Origin: Ignavibacteriota bacterium
Lineage (GTDB): Bacteria; Bacteroidota; Ignavibacteria; UBA10030
Length of the DNA stretch: 43,733 nt
Assembly (NCBI GenBank): GCA_003162695.1
Contig: PMML01000099.1
Location: forward strand, 1-43,733
Direction of reading: 5' to 3'
How positions within the stretch are numbered: the stretch's first letter is position 1; each line of letters opens with the position of its first letter. A model generated the notes under the pieces. That model had not been told where the DNA came from, did not search any database, and was given only the letters and a program-made list of their open reading frames with translations. The translations under genes and the position numbers were made by a program. This document shows positions 26,384 through 35,715 of this stretch, in pieces.

Positions 26384-27389
26384 ACCGTTGGGCGCGTTTG
26401 ACACGCCGATAGGAATTAATATTCTTCTCATGTTCGCTGTAAGACCTTGCAAAATGATGCCCGCCGATTCCCGTCGCCACAAAATAGAGATAGCCGTGGT
26501 TCGACGGATAGAGGGCGGCAAGAATCGCCAGTCTCCCCGGATTGTTGATGGGTCCCGGAGGCAGTCCCTGATGCATATATGTATTGTAGGGTGACGATAT
26601 CAGCAAATCCTGATGCGTTAGTTTCTGTTCCCTGCCCAGTGCATATTGAACGGTTGGATCCGCATCAAGCCGCATTTTCTTTCTTAACCGGTTCCAGTAC
26701 ACGCCGGAGATAACCGGGCGTTCTTCCATAACGCCGGACTCCGCTTCGATGATCGAGGCCAGAGTCAGGACATCCTGCTGCGAGACGTTCAATTGATGCT
26801 GGCGGGCCAGAAGGCTGTCGCTGTAAAATTTTTGAAACCCATCGAGCATGCGCGTTATAATATCCTCTTCATCGTTCTGCCAGTAAAACGAGTATGTGTC
26901 CGGCAATAAATATCCTTCCAGCGATGCTGCGTTGAGATGGTGCTGACGAATAAAAGCGGTGTCGCGGCAGAGTGAAAGAAAGAGAGCCGCATCGATTCCC
27001 AGATCGCGGTGATACCGCCTTGCAATTTGTTCGAGCCTCCACCCTTCGGGAATCGTAACCGGAATGACCATTCGCGACTTTCCTTCGCCGATATCTTTTA
27101 AAAGCGAAAGATTGGACTGCCCTTTGACAAAGAGGTACTTGCCGGTTCGTATCGATTTTGTATAACCCAATATTCTTCCGGCGAGTTTGAACGTCCAGAC
27201 ACTCCGTATCACACCCGCCGCACGCAGATTCTCCGCTGCACCGTTGAACGACGTCCCGCGGAAAATCGTAACCACGACCCCCTGAGGCTGGTGCGATGTA
27301 TTCTGCATCCAGAAGACGATATAGACGGCGGCGCCGGAAAACAGAAAAAAAGCGGCAGACACATTCAGAATTTTTTCCCTCGCGCGCAT
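26367..27389 (-). CDS. mltG: Endolytic murein transglycosylase MltG
   Basis: MltG cleaves nascent peptidoglycan strands in the membrane and sets glycan length. The 340-residue protein has one N-terminal membrane anchor (about 9-28), a LysM-like region (VVVTIFRGTSFNGAAENLRA), and the YceG catalytic domain with LPDTYSFY, the catalytic Glu215 in LASIIEAESG, and YNTYMHQGLPPGPINNPG. ATG 27389, one base after the chorismate mutase stop, is preferred over 27419. The downstream gene starts inside its 3' end. Confidence 0.95.
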   Translation of the reverse strand: MRAREKILNVSAAFFLFSGAAVYIVFWMQNTSHQPQGVVVTIFRGTSFNGAAENLRAAGVIRSVWTFKLAGRILGYTKSIRTGKYLFVKGQSNLSLLKDIGEGKSRMVIPVTIPEGWRLEQIARRYHRDLGIDAALFLSLCRDTAFIRQHHLNAASLEGYLLPDTYSFYWQNDEEDIITRMLDGFQKFYSDSLLARQHQLNVSQQDVLTLASIIEAESGVMEERPVISGVYWNRLRKKMRLDADPTVQYALGREQKLTHQDLLISSPYNTYMHQGLPPGPINNPGRLAILAALYPSNHGYLYFVATGIGGHHFARSYSEHEKNINSYRRVKRAQRYGQKK

Positions 27390-27390
27390 A

Positions 27391-27693
27391 CTATTTCTTT
27401 TTCCTTTTCGTTTCCTCAACAGTCACACGCTCCCTGCTGCGGGACTCGTCGATGATTCTTTCAAAAAGCCGGACAATTGCTTCATTCTTCAACGGTCCCG
27501 GATTTTTTTTCGTGACGTTCCGCATTACTTCTTTTTCCCGATCCGGAGAATAAACTTCAAGTCCCAAAAGAATTTTTACTTTTCCGATTTCCTCCGCGCA
27601 GACAGCCCGTTCATTGAGCAGTTTTACCATTACTGCGTCAATCTCATCGATGCGTTCTCTCCACTTGCGGATGTCGTCCAATTCTTTGTTCAC
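27391..27693 (-). CDS. Chorismate mutase, AroQ type
   Basis: A 100-residue all-helical chorismate mutase (chorismate to prephenate, toward Phe and Tyr). The family pattern is present: RIDEIDAVMVKLLNERAVCAE, of which RIDEID and LLNER are key, then IGKVK with the active-site Lys, and DREKEVM supplying Asp, Arg and Glu. It is monofunctional, without prephenate dehydratase or DAHP synthase attached. It sits between tsaD (9 bp gap) and mltG (1 bp gap), an unusual place for an aromatic-pathway gene; the lysine-rich tail (KRKKK) is encoded just before the mltG start. Confidence 0.88.
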   Translation of the reverse strand: MNKELDDIRKWRERIDEIDAVMVKLLNERAVCAEEIGKVKILLGLEVYSPDREKEVMRNVTKKNPGPLKNEAIVRLFERIIDESRSRERVTVEETKRKKK

Positions 27694-27702
27694 CTTTTCC
27701 TC

Positions 27703-28713
27703 TTACGATGCCAATTGAAGATTCGGCTCAGCCGTCAATTCCAGACTCGACCGGATCCCTTGTTTCATTTTTTCATATCCGGCCATTGCAACCATTGCAC
27801 CGTTATCCGTGCAGAATTCAAACTCCGGCAAAAAGAGATTCAAACGATACCGCTGTGCTTCGGATTCAAGCCGGCGCCGCAGCGCCGCGTTAGCGGAAAC
27901 CCCTCCAACCACTGCAATATCGCCGACCCCGCAGGTCTTTGCTGCTGAAATCAATTTTTCTGCCAGCACATCGACAACCGCTGCCTGGAAACTTGCGCAC
28001 ACATCGGCAATCCATTTTCCATCCGCCTTCGCTTTATCGAAACCGGATTTTCTTAAATAGTACAAGACCGATGTCTTCAATCCGCTGAAACTGAAATTCA
28101 TCGAACCTTTTTCGAGATACGGTCTCGGAAATTCCACGGCGTGCGGGTTCCCTCCGGAGGCGTGTTTGCCGATCAAAGGCCCTCCCGGATAGCCTATCCC
28201 GAGCATTTTTGCGACCTTATCGAATGCTTCGCCTGCCGCATCGTCGACAGTTTCCCCCAACAACTGAAAAGAGAAAAAATCTTTGACAAGAACCAGCTGT
28301 GTATGCCCGCCGGAAACGGTCAGGTTAACATACGGAAATTTCGGTTTTCGATCTCCGATAAAGTTCGAAAGAATATGTGCTTCCATGTGATTGACGCCGA
28401 TAAACGGCACATTGAGAGCCATAGCAAGAGCCTTACCGAAACTCAACCCGACCAGCAAGGCGCCGGCCAGACCCGGTCCGTGCACGGCTGCCACGGCATC
28501 GATTTCATTCCGTTCGATATGCGCTTTTGTGAGCGCCTCTTGAACGATTGGAACGATTAATTTCTGATGTGCCCGCGATGCAAGTTCAGGCACTACACCG
28601 CCGTATTTCGTGTGGACATATTGTACAACGGTTATATTGGAAAGCAGTCTGCCATCCTGCAGAACCGCAGCTGATGTTTCATCACATGAAGTTTCTATAC
28701 CGAGAATAATCAT
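27703..28713 (-). CDS. tsaD: tRNA N6-adenosine threonylcarbamoyltransferase TsaD
   Basis: TsaD transfers the threonylcarbamoyl group to A37 of ANN-decoding tRNAs, working with TsaB and TsaE. The 336 residues show ILGIETSCDETSAAV, GGVVPELASRAH, the metal-binding HMEAH, VSGGHTQLV, the GEAFDKVAKMLG helix and GGVSANAALR. ATG 28713 is preferred, with GAAAGAA upstream; the TTG at 28725 has no support. It is the first gene of a four-gene operon. Confidence 0.96.
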   Translation of the reverse strand: MIILGIETSCDETSAAVLQDGRLLSNITVVQYVHTKYGGVVPELASRAHQKLIVPIVQEALTKAHIERNEIDAVAAVHGPGLAGALLVGLSFGKALAMALNVPFIGVNHMEAHILSNFIGDRKPKFPYVNLTVSGGHTQLVLVKDFFSFQLLGETVDDAAGEAFDKVAKMLGIGYPGGPLIGKHASGGNPHAVEFPRPYLEKGSMNFSFSGLKTSVLYYLRKSGFDKAKADGKWIADVCASFQAAVVDVLAEKLISAAKTCGVGDIAVVGGVSANAALRRRLESEAQRYRLNLFLPEFEFCTDNGAMVAMAGYEKMKQGIRSSLELTAEPNLQLAS

Positions 28714-28736
28714 AAATTCTTTCAATAATAATCAAA

Positions 28737-28764
28737 ATTGAGGGACAATGCAACGAACAGTTCC
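28737..28764 (-). promoter_or_regulatory. Candidate ECF promoter for tsaD-aroQ-mltG-lipoprotein operon
   Basis: On the minus strand TGCGGAACT (GGAACT at 28764-28759), 17 bp, then TCAAT (28741-28737). This mirrors the candidate at 19775-19803. An overlapping sigma-70-like pair, TTGCAT (28753-28748) and TATTAT (28730-28725) with N17, would leave a leader of only about 5 nt. The 312-bp gap 28714-29025 also holds the dispersed element at 28822-28922 and the rpmB promoter. Confidence 0.45.
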
Positions 28765-28821
28765 GCACATAGTTTAAAATAGAAACGGTTCGCCTTCGAT
28801 CCGGAGATGCAGACCGGCACG

Positions 28822-28922
28822 AGAGACGTGGACAAGAACTCATGAGTTAAAAATAGTTATCGCGAATCCGTCTTAGAATGAGATACAAATTCCCGCGGAA
28901 CCGACTTTTCGTCCACGTCTCT
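28822..28922 (+). repeat. Dispersed 100-bp element with terminal inverted repeats, copy 2
   Basis: The ends AGAGACGTGGAC (28822-28833) and GTCCACGTCTCT (28911-28922) are a perfect 12-bp inverted repeat. Inside lie the palindrome AACTCATGAGTT, TCGCGAATCC and TTCCCGCGGAACCGAC. The interior and both ends align with 5048-5147. An alternative fold pairs TCTTAGA (28871) with TCTAAGA (28919) and AATCCG (28865) with CGGATT followed by T's (28939). It ends 39 bp before the rpmB -35 box. Confidence 0.65.
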
Positions 28923-28961
28923 AAGAATGTCCTTCATTCGGATTTTTTGTCTCTTCTTCTC

Positions 28962-28990
28962 TTGCCTCTCTATCATTTTCTGGCTATATT
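28962..28990 (+). promoter_or_regulatory. Sigma-70-type promoter for rpmB
   Basis: TTGCCT (28962-28967), a 17-bp spacer, TATATT (28985-28990); the expected start is about 29 nt before the rpmB ATG. Confidence 0.6.
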
Positions 28991-29025
28991 AATATTCAAG
29001 TTTAATAAAGCGAATGGAGTAAGCA

Positions 29026-29220
29026 ATGGCAAGGATTTGTGATATATGCGGTAAAAAACCGATGGCAGGCAACCATGTCAGCCATGCGCATAATCGTGTC
29101 CCGCGGCGTTTTTTGCCCAACATTCAGTCCGTACATATTATCGGCGAGAATGGCCAGACGAAAAAAGCGAAGGTCTGCACGAATTGTATTAAATCGGGCA
29201 AAATTCGAAAATCCGCATAA
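29026..29220 (+). CDS. rpmB: 50S ribosomal protein L28
   Basis: The 64-residue product starts [20 protein letters not shown] and has the zinc-ribbon form of L28, with Cys5-Cys8 and Cys51-Cys54 pairs. It is monocistronic: own promoter, GGAG ribosome site 8 bp before the ATG, and a strong terminator 26 bp after the stop. Confidence 0.97.
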   Translation: MARICDICGKKPMAGNHVSHAHNRVPRRFLPNIQSVHIIGENGQTKKAKVCTNCIKSGKIRKSA

Positions 29221-29245
29221 GAAACTGCAGAATGAATCGATGTAC

Positions 29246-29274
29246 AAATCCCGCCACGTTGCGGGATTTTTTTT
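29246..29274 (+). terminator. Rho-independent terminator of rpmB
   Basis: AAATCCCGC, loop CACGTT, GCGGGATTT followed by five more T's. Confidence 0.9.
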
Positions 29275-29326
29275 CCATAGAAAAAACGGACTCATGAACA
29301 AGGGACTGTAGAGCAGTCGTTGAGCG

Positions 29327-29968
29327 ATGAAATTCTTCTCTCCTCCAAATCAGATGACATTGCTGAGAATTTTGCTCACACCGGTTTTTCTTGCATTTCT
29401 CTTCTCGTCGCATATTTTTTTGCGCCAGTGGTCGCTTGCAGTTTTTATTTTCATGGCTTTAACGGATTGGTACGACGGCTGGCTGGCACGACGATGGGGA
29501 TATGTCTCCCGGTGGGGAGCCTTCTTCGATCCGCTTGCCGATAAGGTCGTTACCTCTGCAGCGTTGATTGCATATGATTTTCTCGGACTTGTGCCGGGAT
29601 GGATGGTCTGGATCATTGTGTTTCGGGATTTTCTTATAACAATACTTCGCTCGTATACCGAATATAAAGGAAAACCTGTCGGAACGACAAAGCTTGCGAA
29701 GGCCAAAACTTTCGTCCAGTTCGCGGTTATTTATTATTTGCTTATCCTTTATGTTGCACGGGACATGCCGTTTTTCACCGCTCAATACGGCAGCATCATT
29801 GATTTTTTACTCAATCATTCACTTGTCTACGGAATTATGTTCCTGACTACCGCCCTCACGGTCTGGACCGGAACGGCCTATTGCCGGGACAACTGGAAGA
29901 TTATACGGAACTTCTATGAATCTCAAAATAAAACATCCGAATCGGACGCCGATCGATCCTCATCGTAA
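29327..29968 (+). CDS. pgsA: CDP-diacylglycerol-glycerol-3-phosphate 3-phosphatidyltransferase
   Basis: PgsA makes phosphatidylglycerophosphate, the committed step to phosphatidylglycerol. The 213-residue membrane protein carries the complete CDP-alcohol phosphotransferase motif: Asp47, Asp50-Gly51, Ala54-Arg55, Gly64, Asp68 and Asp72, with the standard spacing. Several membrane helices are evident. The next gene, overlapping its 3' end by 53 bp, is the matching phosphatase pgpA, which supports the substrate assignment over phosphatidylserine or cardiolipin synthases. No strong ribosome site precedes the ATG. Confidence 0.9.
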   Translation: MKFFSPPNQMTLLRILLTPVFLAFLFSSHIFLRQWSLAVFIFMALTDWYDGWLARRWGYVSRWGAFFDPLADKVVTSAALIAYDFLGLVPGWMVWIIVFRDFLITILRSYTEYKGKPVGTTKLAKAKTFVQFAVIYYLLILYVARDMPFFTAQYGSIIDFLLNHSLVYGIMFLTTALTVWTGTAYCRDNWKIIRNFYESQNKTSESDADRSSS

Positions 29969-30440
29969 GGTCTCCCCGATCGTATGTTTTTTTGCTTCCG
30001 GATTTTTTTCAGGTTATTCGCCTTTCGCTCCCGGCACCGTCGGCAGCGCGGCCGCACTTGCTCTTTATGCTCTTCCCGGTTTCGAACACCCGCTTCTTTT
30101 ATGCACGATAGTCGTCCTGACATTTGTTCTCGGAGTTGCCGCTTCGAATCCTATGGAAAAAAAATACGGACACGACCCTTCCGTCGTTACGATCGACGAG
30201 GTCGCCGGAATGTGGGTTTCGCTCCTTTTTCTTCCGAAGAGCATCGCCGTCGCGCTGACTGCATTTCTTGTCTTTCGCATATTCGACATTATCAAGCCGT
30301 ATCCGGCCCGCCGGTTCGACGAAATGCACGGCGGCATCGGAATTATGATGGACGACGTTGTTGCCGGAGTGTACGCGAACATCCTTGTTCAACTGCTGCT
30401 CTGTATTGCTTCTCTCAGGCATTGGCTGTTAATAGTATGA
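29916..30440 (+). CDS. pgpA: Phosphatidylglycerophosphatase A
   Basis: PgpA removes the phosphate from phosphatidylglycerophosphate. The 174 residues show the family hallmarks SGYSPFAPGTVGS, PSVVTIDEVAGMW, FRIFDIIKPYPARRFD and GIGIMMDDVVAGVYAN, with acidic residues for metal-dependent catalysis and three or four membrane segments. The start lies within pgsA and the stop overlaps cinA by ATGA, so the three are translationally coupled. Confidence 0.93.
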   Translation: MNLKIKHPNRTPIDPHRKVSPIVCFFASGFFSGYSPFAPGTVGSAAALALYALPGFEHPLLLCTIVVLTFVLGVAASNPMEKKYGHDPSVVTIDEVAGMWVSLLFLPKSIAVALTAFLVFRIFDIIKPYPARRFDEMHGGIGIMMDDVVAGVYANILVQLLLCIASLRHWLLIV

Positions 30441-31687
30441 ATGCGGAAATTATCACAATAGGCGATGAGCTGCTCATCGGGCAGGTCGTCAATACCAATC
30501 AGGCCTATATTGCAGAAAGGCTGAATACAGCAGGCGTTTTTGCCGATCGTATGACAACAGTCGGAGACGCCGAGGGAAAAATTCTCTCGGCATTCGCGGA
30601 AGCGTGGGAAAGAAGCGGCGTCGTCGCAGTCACCGGCGGACTCGGACCGACGCACGACGATATCACTCGTGCCTGCGTCTGCAAATTCTTCGGCACCGAT
30701 CTTGTTCTCGACCCGCAAGCGCTGGAAAATGTCCGTCGGATTTTTTTGCGGCGCAATCAGGAACCAAAAAAAATAAACGAAGAGCAAGCTCTGGTTCCCC
30801 GCGGATGCAAGGTTATTCAAAACCGGCTCGGTACGGCTCCCGGTTATTTTTTTGAACGCAGCGGCAGGTTTTTTTTCGTCATGCCCGGTGTGCCCTATGA
30901 AATGAAAGGAATGATGGACAATTTCATTATTCCATTTTTTGAAAAAATAGACACGGGACTCGTCATTCGGCATCGTACGCTTAAGACAACCGGCATTGCG
31001 GAATCGTTTCTTGCCGAGCGGATCGGGGATGTCGGATCCTTGTTCTCCGCCGGTTCCGGCGTATCGCTCGCTTTCCTGCCGAACTCCGCAGGTGTTCGCC
31101 TCCGAATTACCGCCAGAGCGCCGAAGATCTCCGAAGCAGAGAACCTGATCCGGGACGTGGAAAAGAAAATCCGGGATAAAGCGGAACGTTATATCTACGG
31201 GGCGGACGAAACGGAACTCGAAGAGATCGCCGGAAATATACTTGCTTCAAAAAAACTGACTCTCGCCGTCGCCGAATCGTGCACAGGCGGATTGATTGCA
31301 GACCGGATCACGAATGTCCCCGGAAGCTCCGGATATTTTGAACGCGGCATTGTCGCGTACAGCAATGCTTCAAAAATTCACGAACTCGAAGTTCCTTCTT
31401 CCGTCTTTGAGCAGTACGGCGCCGTCAGCAAGGAAGCAGCGGAAGCGATGGCTTCCGGCGTGCGGATAAAATCAAAGAGCGATATAGGACTTTCGACCAC
31501 GGGTATAGCGGGACCCGGCGGCGGAACGGCGGAAAAACCGGTCGGATTGGTCTGGATAGGTTATTCCGATCGCGAAAAAACTTTCGCGCAGAAATTTATA
31601 TTCAACGGGCAGCGCAGAATCATCAAAGAACGCGCTGCACAAGCCGCGCTCGAATTGCTTCGAAGAACAATTTTAAAACTCGAATAA
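30437..31687 (+). CDS. cinA: CinA family protein (nicotinamide-nucleotide amidase)
   Basis: The 416-residue protein has the two CinA modules. The N-terminal COG1058/MoCF-like domain (about 1-170) holds AEIITIGDELLIGQVVNTN, GGLGPTHDDITR and MPGVPYEMKGMM. The C-terminal PncC-type domain (about 255-410) holds AESCTGGLIADRIT, GSSGYFERGIVAYSN and STTGIAGPGGG, and deamidates NMN to nicotinic acid mononucleotide. The true start is the ATG overlapping the pgpA stop; an open frame further upstream is a shadow of pgpA. The cinA-recA neighbourhood is a recurrent one in bacteria. Confidence 0.94.
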   Translation: MNAEIITIGDELLIGQVVNTNQAYIAERLNTAGVFADRMTTVGDAEGKILSAFAEAWERSGVVAVTGGLGPTHDDITRACVCKFFGTDLVLDPQALENVRRIFLRRNQEPKKINEEQALVPRGCKVIQNRLGTAPGYFFERSGRFFFVMPGVPYEMKGMMDNFIIPFFEKIDTGLVIRHRTLKTTGIAESFLAERIGDVGSLFSAGSGVSLAFLPNSAGVRLRITARAPKISEAENLIRDVEKKIRDKAERYIYGADETELEEIAGNILASKKLTLAVAESCTGGLIADRITNVPGSSGYFERGIVAYSNASKIHELEVPSSVFEQYGAVSKEAAEAMASGVRIKSKSDIGLSTTGIAGPGGGTAEKPVGLVWIGYSDREKTFAQKFIFNGQRRIIKERAAQAALELLRRTILKLE

Positions 31688-31693
31688 CATTCT

Positions 31694-32257
31694 ATGCCGT
31701 CTCATCGCGCATTTATCGCACTTCCGGTATCCGGAGAAGCCGCAGCTTCGATATCGGCCGTGCAATCTTCTCTGCGACAGCCGGACGGCAGCGTGCGCTG
31801 GGAATCACCCGATAAGTTTCATATCACGCTGAAATTCCTCGGAACAACAGACAATGATCTTCTGGATCGTACCGCCCGAACTCTGGAGTCCATAGCCCGT
31901 ACGACTCCCCGGTTTACGCTCGTGTATTCCTGCGCCGGAGCCTTTCCCTCGTGTCATCGGCCTCGCGTGATATGGATCGGCACGGAAAACAATCCGGTTC
32001 TGATAACCCTGCAAAAAGCCGTCGAACAGGCCTGTTTCACTGCGGGTTTCCCGCCGGAAGAACATGCATTCCATCCTCATATTACTCTGGGACGCGTCGA
32101 AGATGGTAACCTGAACAGGTGCTTGACTGAAGCGATAAAAACCTGTACTTTTGAACCAATACATTCCGGGTGCACGGAAATCGTTTTAATGAAAAGCGAA
32201 TTGCATCGCACCGGATCTATCTATACCAAATTAAAATCATTTTCCTTTCAACCGTAA
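31694..32257 (+). CDS. thpR: RNA 2',3'-cyclic phosphodiesterase ThpR (LigT family)
   Basis: 2H phosphoesterases hydrolyse 2',3'-cyclic phosphate ends of RNA. In 187 residues both HxTx motifs are present, His43-Ile-Thr45-Leu and His129-Ile-Thr131-Leu, with the family start RAFIALPVSGE. It begins 6 bp after cinA and 12 bp before recA; cinA-thpR-recA order is seen in other bacteria. Confidence 0.92.
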   Translation: MPSHRAFIALPVSGEAAASISAVQSSLRQPDGSVRWESPDKFHITLKFLGTTDNDLLDRTARTLESIARTTPRFTLVYSCAGAFPSCHRPRVIWIGTENNPVLITLQKAVEQACFTAGFPPEEHAFHPHITLGRVEDGNLNRCLTEAIKTCTFEPIHSGCTEIVLMKSELHRTGSIYTKLKSFSFQP

Positions 32258-32269
32258 CCGGAGATTTTC

Positions 32270-33337
<1,068 letters not shown>

Positions 33338-33976
33338 TTGGCAGTCATCACAAAAATCCAGTTGCTGCGGGGCCGGCGTCCCCGCTATCGCATTTCCCTC
33401 GATTCCTCCGGCCCGTTCGAGATAAGCGATTGGACGCTCGGCAAGTGCGGCTTGCGCACCGGGGACGAGATGACGGCTGAAAAAAAATCGGAAATTCTGA
33501 TTTCGGAATCGGAACTTGCTGCAAAGAACTGCGCCGTCAATTTTATATCGTACCGCCCGCGCAGTTCGGAAGAGACGCTCATGCATCTTGTCCGCAAAGG
33601 ATTTGAAAATCCGATCGCATGCCGTGTGGTGGAGCAGCTTCAGGCGATAGGCATGATCGACGACCGCACGTTCGCCCGCATGTTTACGCGCGATCAGATA
33701 AGGCGCAAAGCCGGACGCAATCTCATCCGGCAAAAACTTTATCTTAAAGGAATCGACCGGCGCATGACGGACGGCGTCCTGGACGATCTGGTACGGCCGG
33801 AAGAAGAGCAGGAATCGGCAAGAGCGCTCGCCGCACGGCGGCTCGTTCTTGCAAAAAAATCTCTCGGAGCTCTCGATCATGAAAAACGGAAAAAAAGGAT
33901 GTACGATTTTTTGATCCGGAGAGGATTTTCTTTCGAGATCGCTCAGCAGACTGTTCAACAATTAATGAAGAAATAA
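33338..33976 (+). CDS. recX: Regulatory protein RecX
   Basis: RecX inhibits RecA filament growth. The 212-residue product starts with TTG immediately after the recA TAA, with no spacing, so its synthesis probably depends on ribosomes finishing recA. The three-helix RecX repeats are visible: RSSEETLMHLVRKGF, AIGMIDDRTFARMFTRDQIR, GRNLIRQKLYLKGID, and a C-terminal RMYDFLIRRGFSFEIAQQTV. The first 70 residues are a lineage-typical N-terminal extension. Confidence 0.9.
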   Translation: MAVITKIQLLRGRRPRYRISLDSSGPFEISDWTLGKCGLRTGDEMTAEKKSEILISESELAAKNCAVNFISYRPRSSEETLMHLVRKGFENPIACRVVEQLQAIGMIDDRTFARMFTRDQIRRKAGRNLIRQKLYLKGIDRRMTDGVLDDLVRPEEEQESARALAARRLVLAKKSLGALDHEKRKKRMYDFLIRRGFSFEIAQQTVQQLMKK

Positions 33977-33978
33977 TT

Positions 33979-35022
33979 ATGCAAGGATTCTCCTCCAACA
34001 AACCGTTTCTTAAAGTCCTGTTTCTTACAGCCCTGATCATCGCTTCGTTCTGGATCGCTTCATATTTTCCCGATCTTGTTCTGACGATCATCATATCCGT
34101 CCTGCTTGCGTTCATCCTCAAGCCGATTGTCCGGTTTTTGGAATTCCGGCTGGCCCTCAAGCGCGGTATTGCCATCGCGCTTGTCTTTCTCTTTATCGGA
34201 GGAATTATAGCCCTTCTGGCAATCGAACTTGTGCCGGTTGCTATCGAGAAGATCAAAGAAATGTATGCAACGTGCAGGACATTCCCCTTCGAACAAAAAC
34301 TCTCCGAAGTCACAAAAGATATTGCAGCCAGAGTCCCGTTCGTCAATCAGGCGACTATCACTCAAAAAGTGGAAGGTCTCATCCAATCCGGTTTGACAAG
34401 CATCGGAGAAGCTCTGCAATCGGCGACCGGATTTCTTGTCAACATCGCAATCATTCCATTTATCACGTACTTCATTCTTGCAGACGGCGATGCTGCGGTC
34501 AAAAAATTTGTCGAAAAAATTCCAAACAAATATTTTGAGATGTCGCTGAATGTCATCTATACGCTGCAAAACGAATTAGTTTCCTATCTCCGCGGCTTGA
34601 TGCTGGAATCGTGCATTGTCGGAGTTTTGACTATGATCGGATTGACTATCCTGGGCGTACCGTACGGGTTATTGATCGGAGTGCTCGCCGGCATTGCCAA
34701 TATCGTCCCCTATCTCGGTCCCATAGTCGGCGCCGGTCTTGCCATTTTCGTTTCGCTGGTGGAATTCGGCAGTTTCCAGATGCTTCTTCCCATTCTTCTT
34801 CTTTCTTTGATCATCCGGCTGATTGACGACCTTGTCCTGCAGCCTCTGTGTTTCGGAAAAACACTCGATATGCATCCTGTTGCCGTTGTCTTCGTCCTTT
34901 TGATCGGACATCAACTAATGGGAGTTGCCGGAATGGTTATTTCCATACCGATAGCGACAATCCTCCGGGTTACCGCAACGGAGACGTATTGGGGACTGAA
35001 GCATTATTCCATCACAACATAG
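33979..35022 (+). CDS. AI-2E family transporter (PerM/YdiK-like)
   Basis: A 347-residue polytopic membrane protein of the AI-2E transporter family. Hydrophobic segments lie at about 10-30, 30-50, 62-85, 150-170 and then a block from 205 to 335. The signatures VPYGLLIGVLAGIANIVPYLGP and DDLVLQPLCFGKTLDMHPVAV are family-typical (first split for length). Members range from AI-2 exporters to sodium/proton antiporters, so the substrate cannot be assigned. ATG is 2 bp after recX. Confidence 0.88.
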   Translation: MQGFSSNKPFLKVLFLTALIIASFWIASYFPDLVLTIIISVLLAFILKPIVRFLEFRLALKRGIAIALVFLFIGGIIALLAIELVPVAIEKIKEMYATCRTFPFEQKLSEVTKDIAARVPFVNQATITQKVEGLIQSGLTSIGEALQSATGFLVNIAIIPFITYFILADGDAAVKKFVEKIPNKYFEMSLNVIYTLQNELVSYLRGLMLESCIVGVLTMIGLTILGVPYGLLIGVLAGIANIVPYLGPIVGAGLAIFVSLVEFGSFQMLLPILLLSLIIRLIDDLVLQPLCFGKTLDMHPVAVVFVLLIGHQLMGVAGMVISIPIATILRVTATETYWGLKHYSITT

Positions 35023-35039
35023 ACGGAGTGCTGCACCGT

Positions 35040-35708
35040 ATGTCCCGTGTCGTTCTCGATATTGAAACTCTCGGGTACCCGCTCGAAACATTCGATGCAG
35101 ATCAGCAGGAATATCTTCTGAAATTTTCCGGGACTGCTGCAGAACGGGAAGAGGCGGTCTTAAAATTCAGCCTTTCCCCTTTCACGGCACAGATCATTGC
35201 CATCGGCTTATTCAATCCGGATACAAAAAAAGGCAAGGTCCTTTTTCAAGCGGATACGGCAACCTTGCAGACGGATGACGGCGGAGCGGTTCAATTTCAA
35301 TCCGGAAGCGAGAAAGAAATCCTCGAGCATTTCTGGAAAGACATCGTTCATTACGACCGGTTTATCACGTTCAACGGCAGAAATTTTGATTGTCCGTTCC
35401 TACTGCTCCGGTCGGCCGTATTGTCGGTCAAACCGGCACGGAACCTGATGCCGTACAGGTACGATTCCTCCATCCATTGCGACCTGCTCGAGCAGTTGAC
35501 TTTTTACGGCGCCATGCGGAAATTCAATCTCGATTTTTGCTGCAAGACATTCGGCATCCGAAGCCCAAAATCGGAAGGCATCACCGGTATGGACATGCAA
35601 TCGTTGTTCCAGGAAAAACGTTTTCTGGATATTGCCCGCTACAATCTCGGCGATCTTAAAGCCACCGCAGAATTATTTCTCCGCTGGGAAAAATATTTGA
35701 CCTTTTGA
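35040..35708 (+). CDS. Predicted 3'-5' exonuclease, DEDD superfamily
   Basis: A 222-residue RNase H-fold protein. The exonuclease motifs are VVLDIETL (Asp and Glu, motif I, residues about 4-11), ITFNGRNFDCPFL (Asp, motif II) and YNLGDLKATAEL (Tyr-x3-Asp, motif III), i.e. the DEDDy type. It resembles the PolB-exonuclease-like proteins found alone in many bacteria; its substrate is not known. The open frame extends upstream into the transporter gene, but ATG 35040 puts motif I at the expected place near the N-terminus. Context with recA/recX suggests DNA repair. Confidence 0.85.
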   Translation: MSRVVLDIETLGYPLETFDADQQEYLLKFSGTAAEREEAVLKFSLSPFTAQIIAIGLFNPDTKKGKVLFQADTATLQTDDGGAVQFQSGSEKEILEHFWKDIVHYDRFITFNGRNFDCPFLLLRSAVLSVKPARNLMPYRYDSSIHCDLLEQLTFYGAMRKFNLDFCCKTFGIRSPKSEGITGMDMQSLFQEKRFLDIARYNLGDLKATAELFLRWEKYLTF

Positions 35709-35715
35709 TCCTCCT

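Noticed and set aside
28725-28753. TTGCAT-N17-TATTAT as main tsaD promoter
   Set aside because: The start point would fall about 5 nt before the ATG, leaving no room for the ribosome site; the overlapping ECF-type pair fits better.
29984-30436. Long N-terminal extension of CinA
   Set aside because: It is the pgpA coding region read in another frame, rich in Arg and Ser; the family start is the ATG at 30437.
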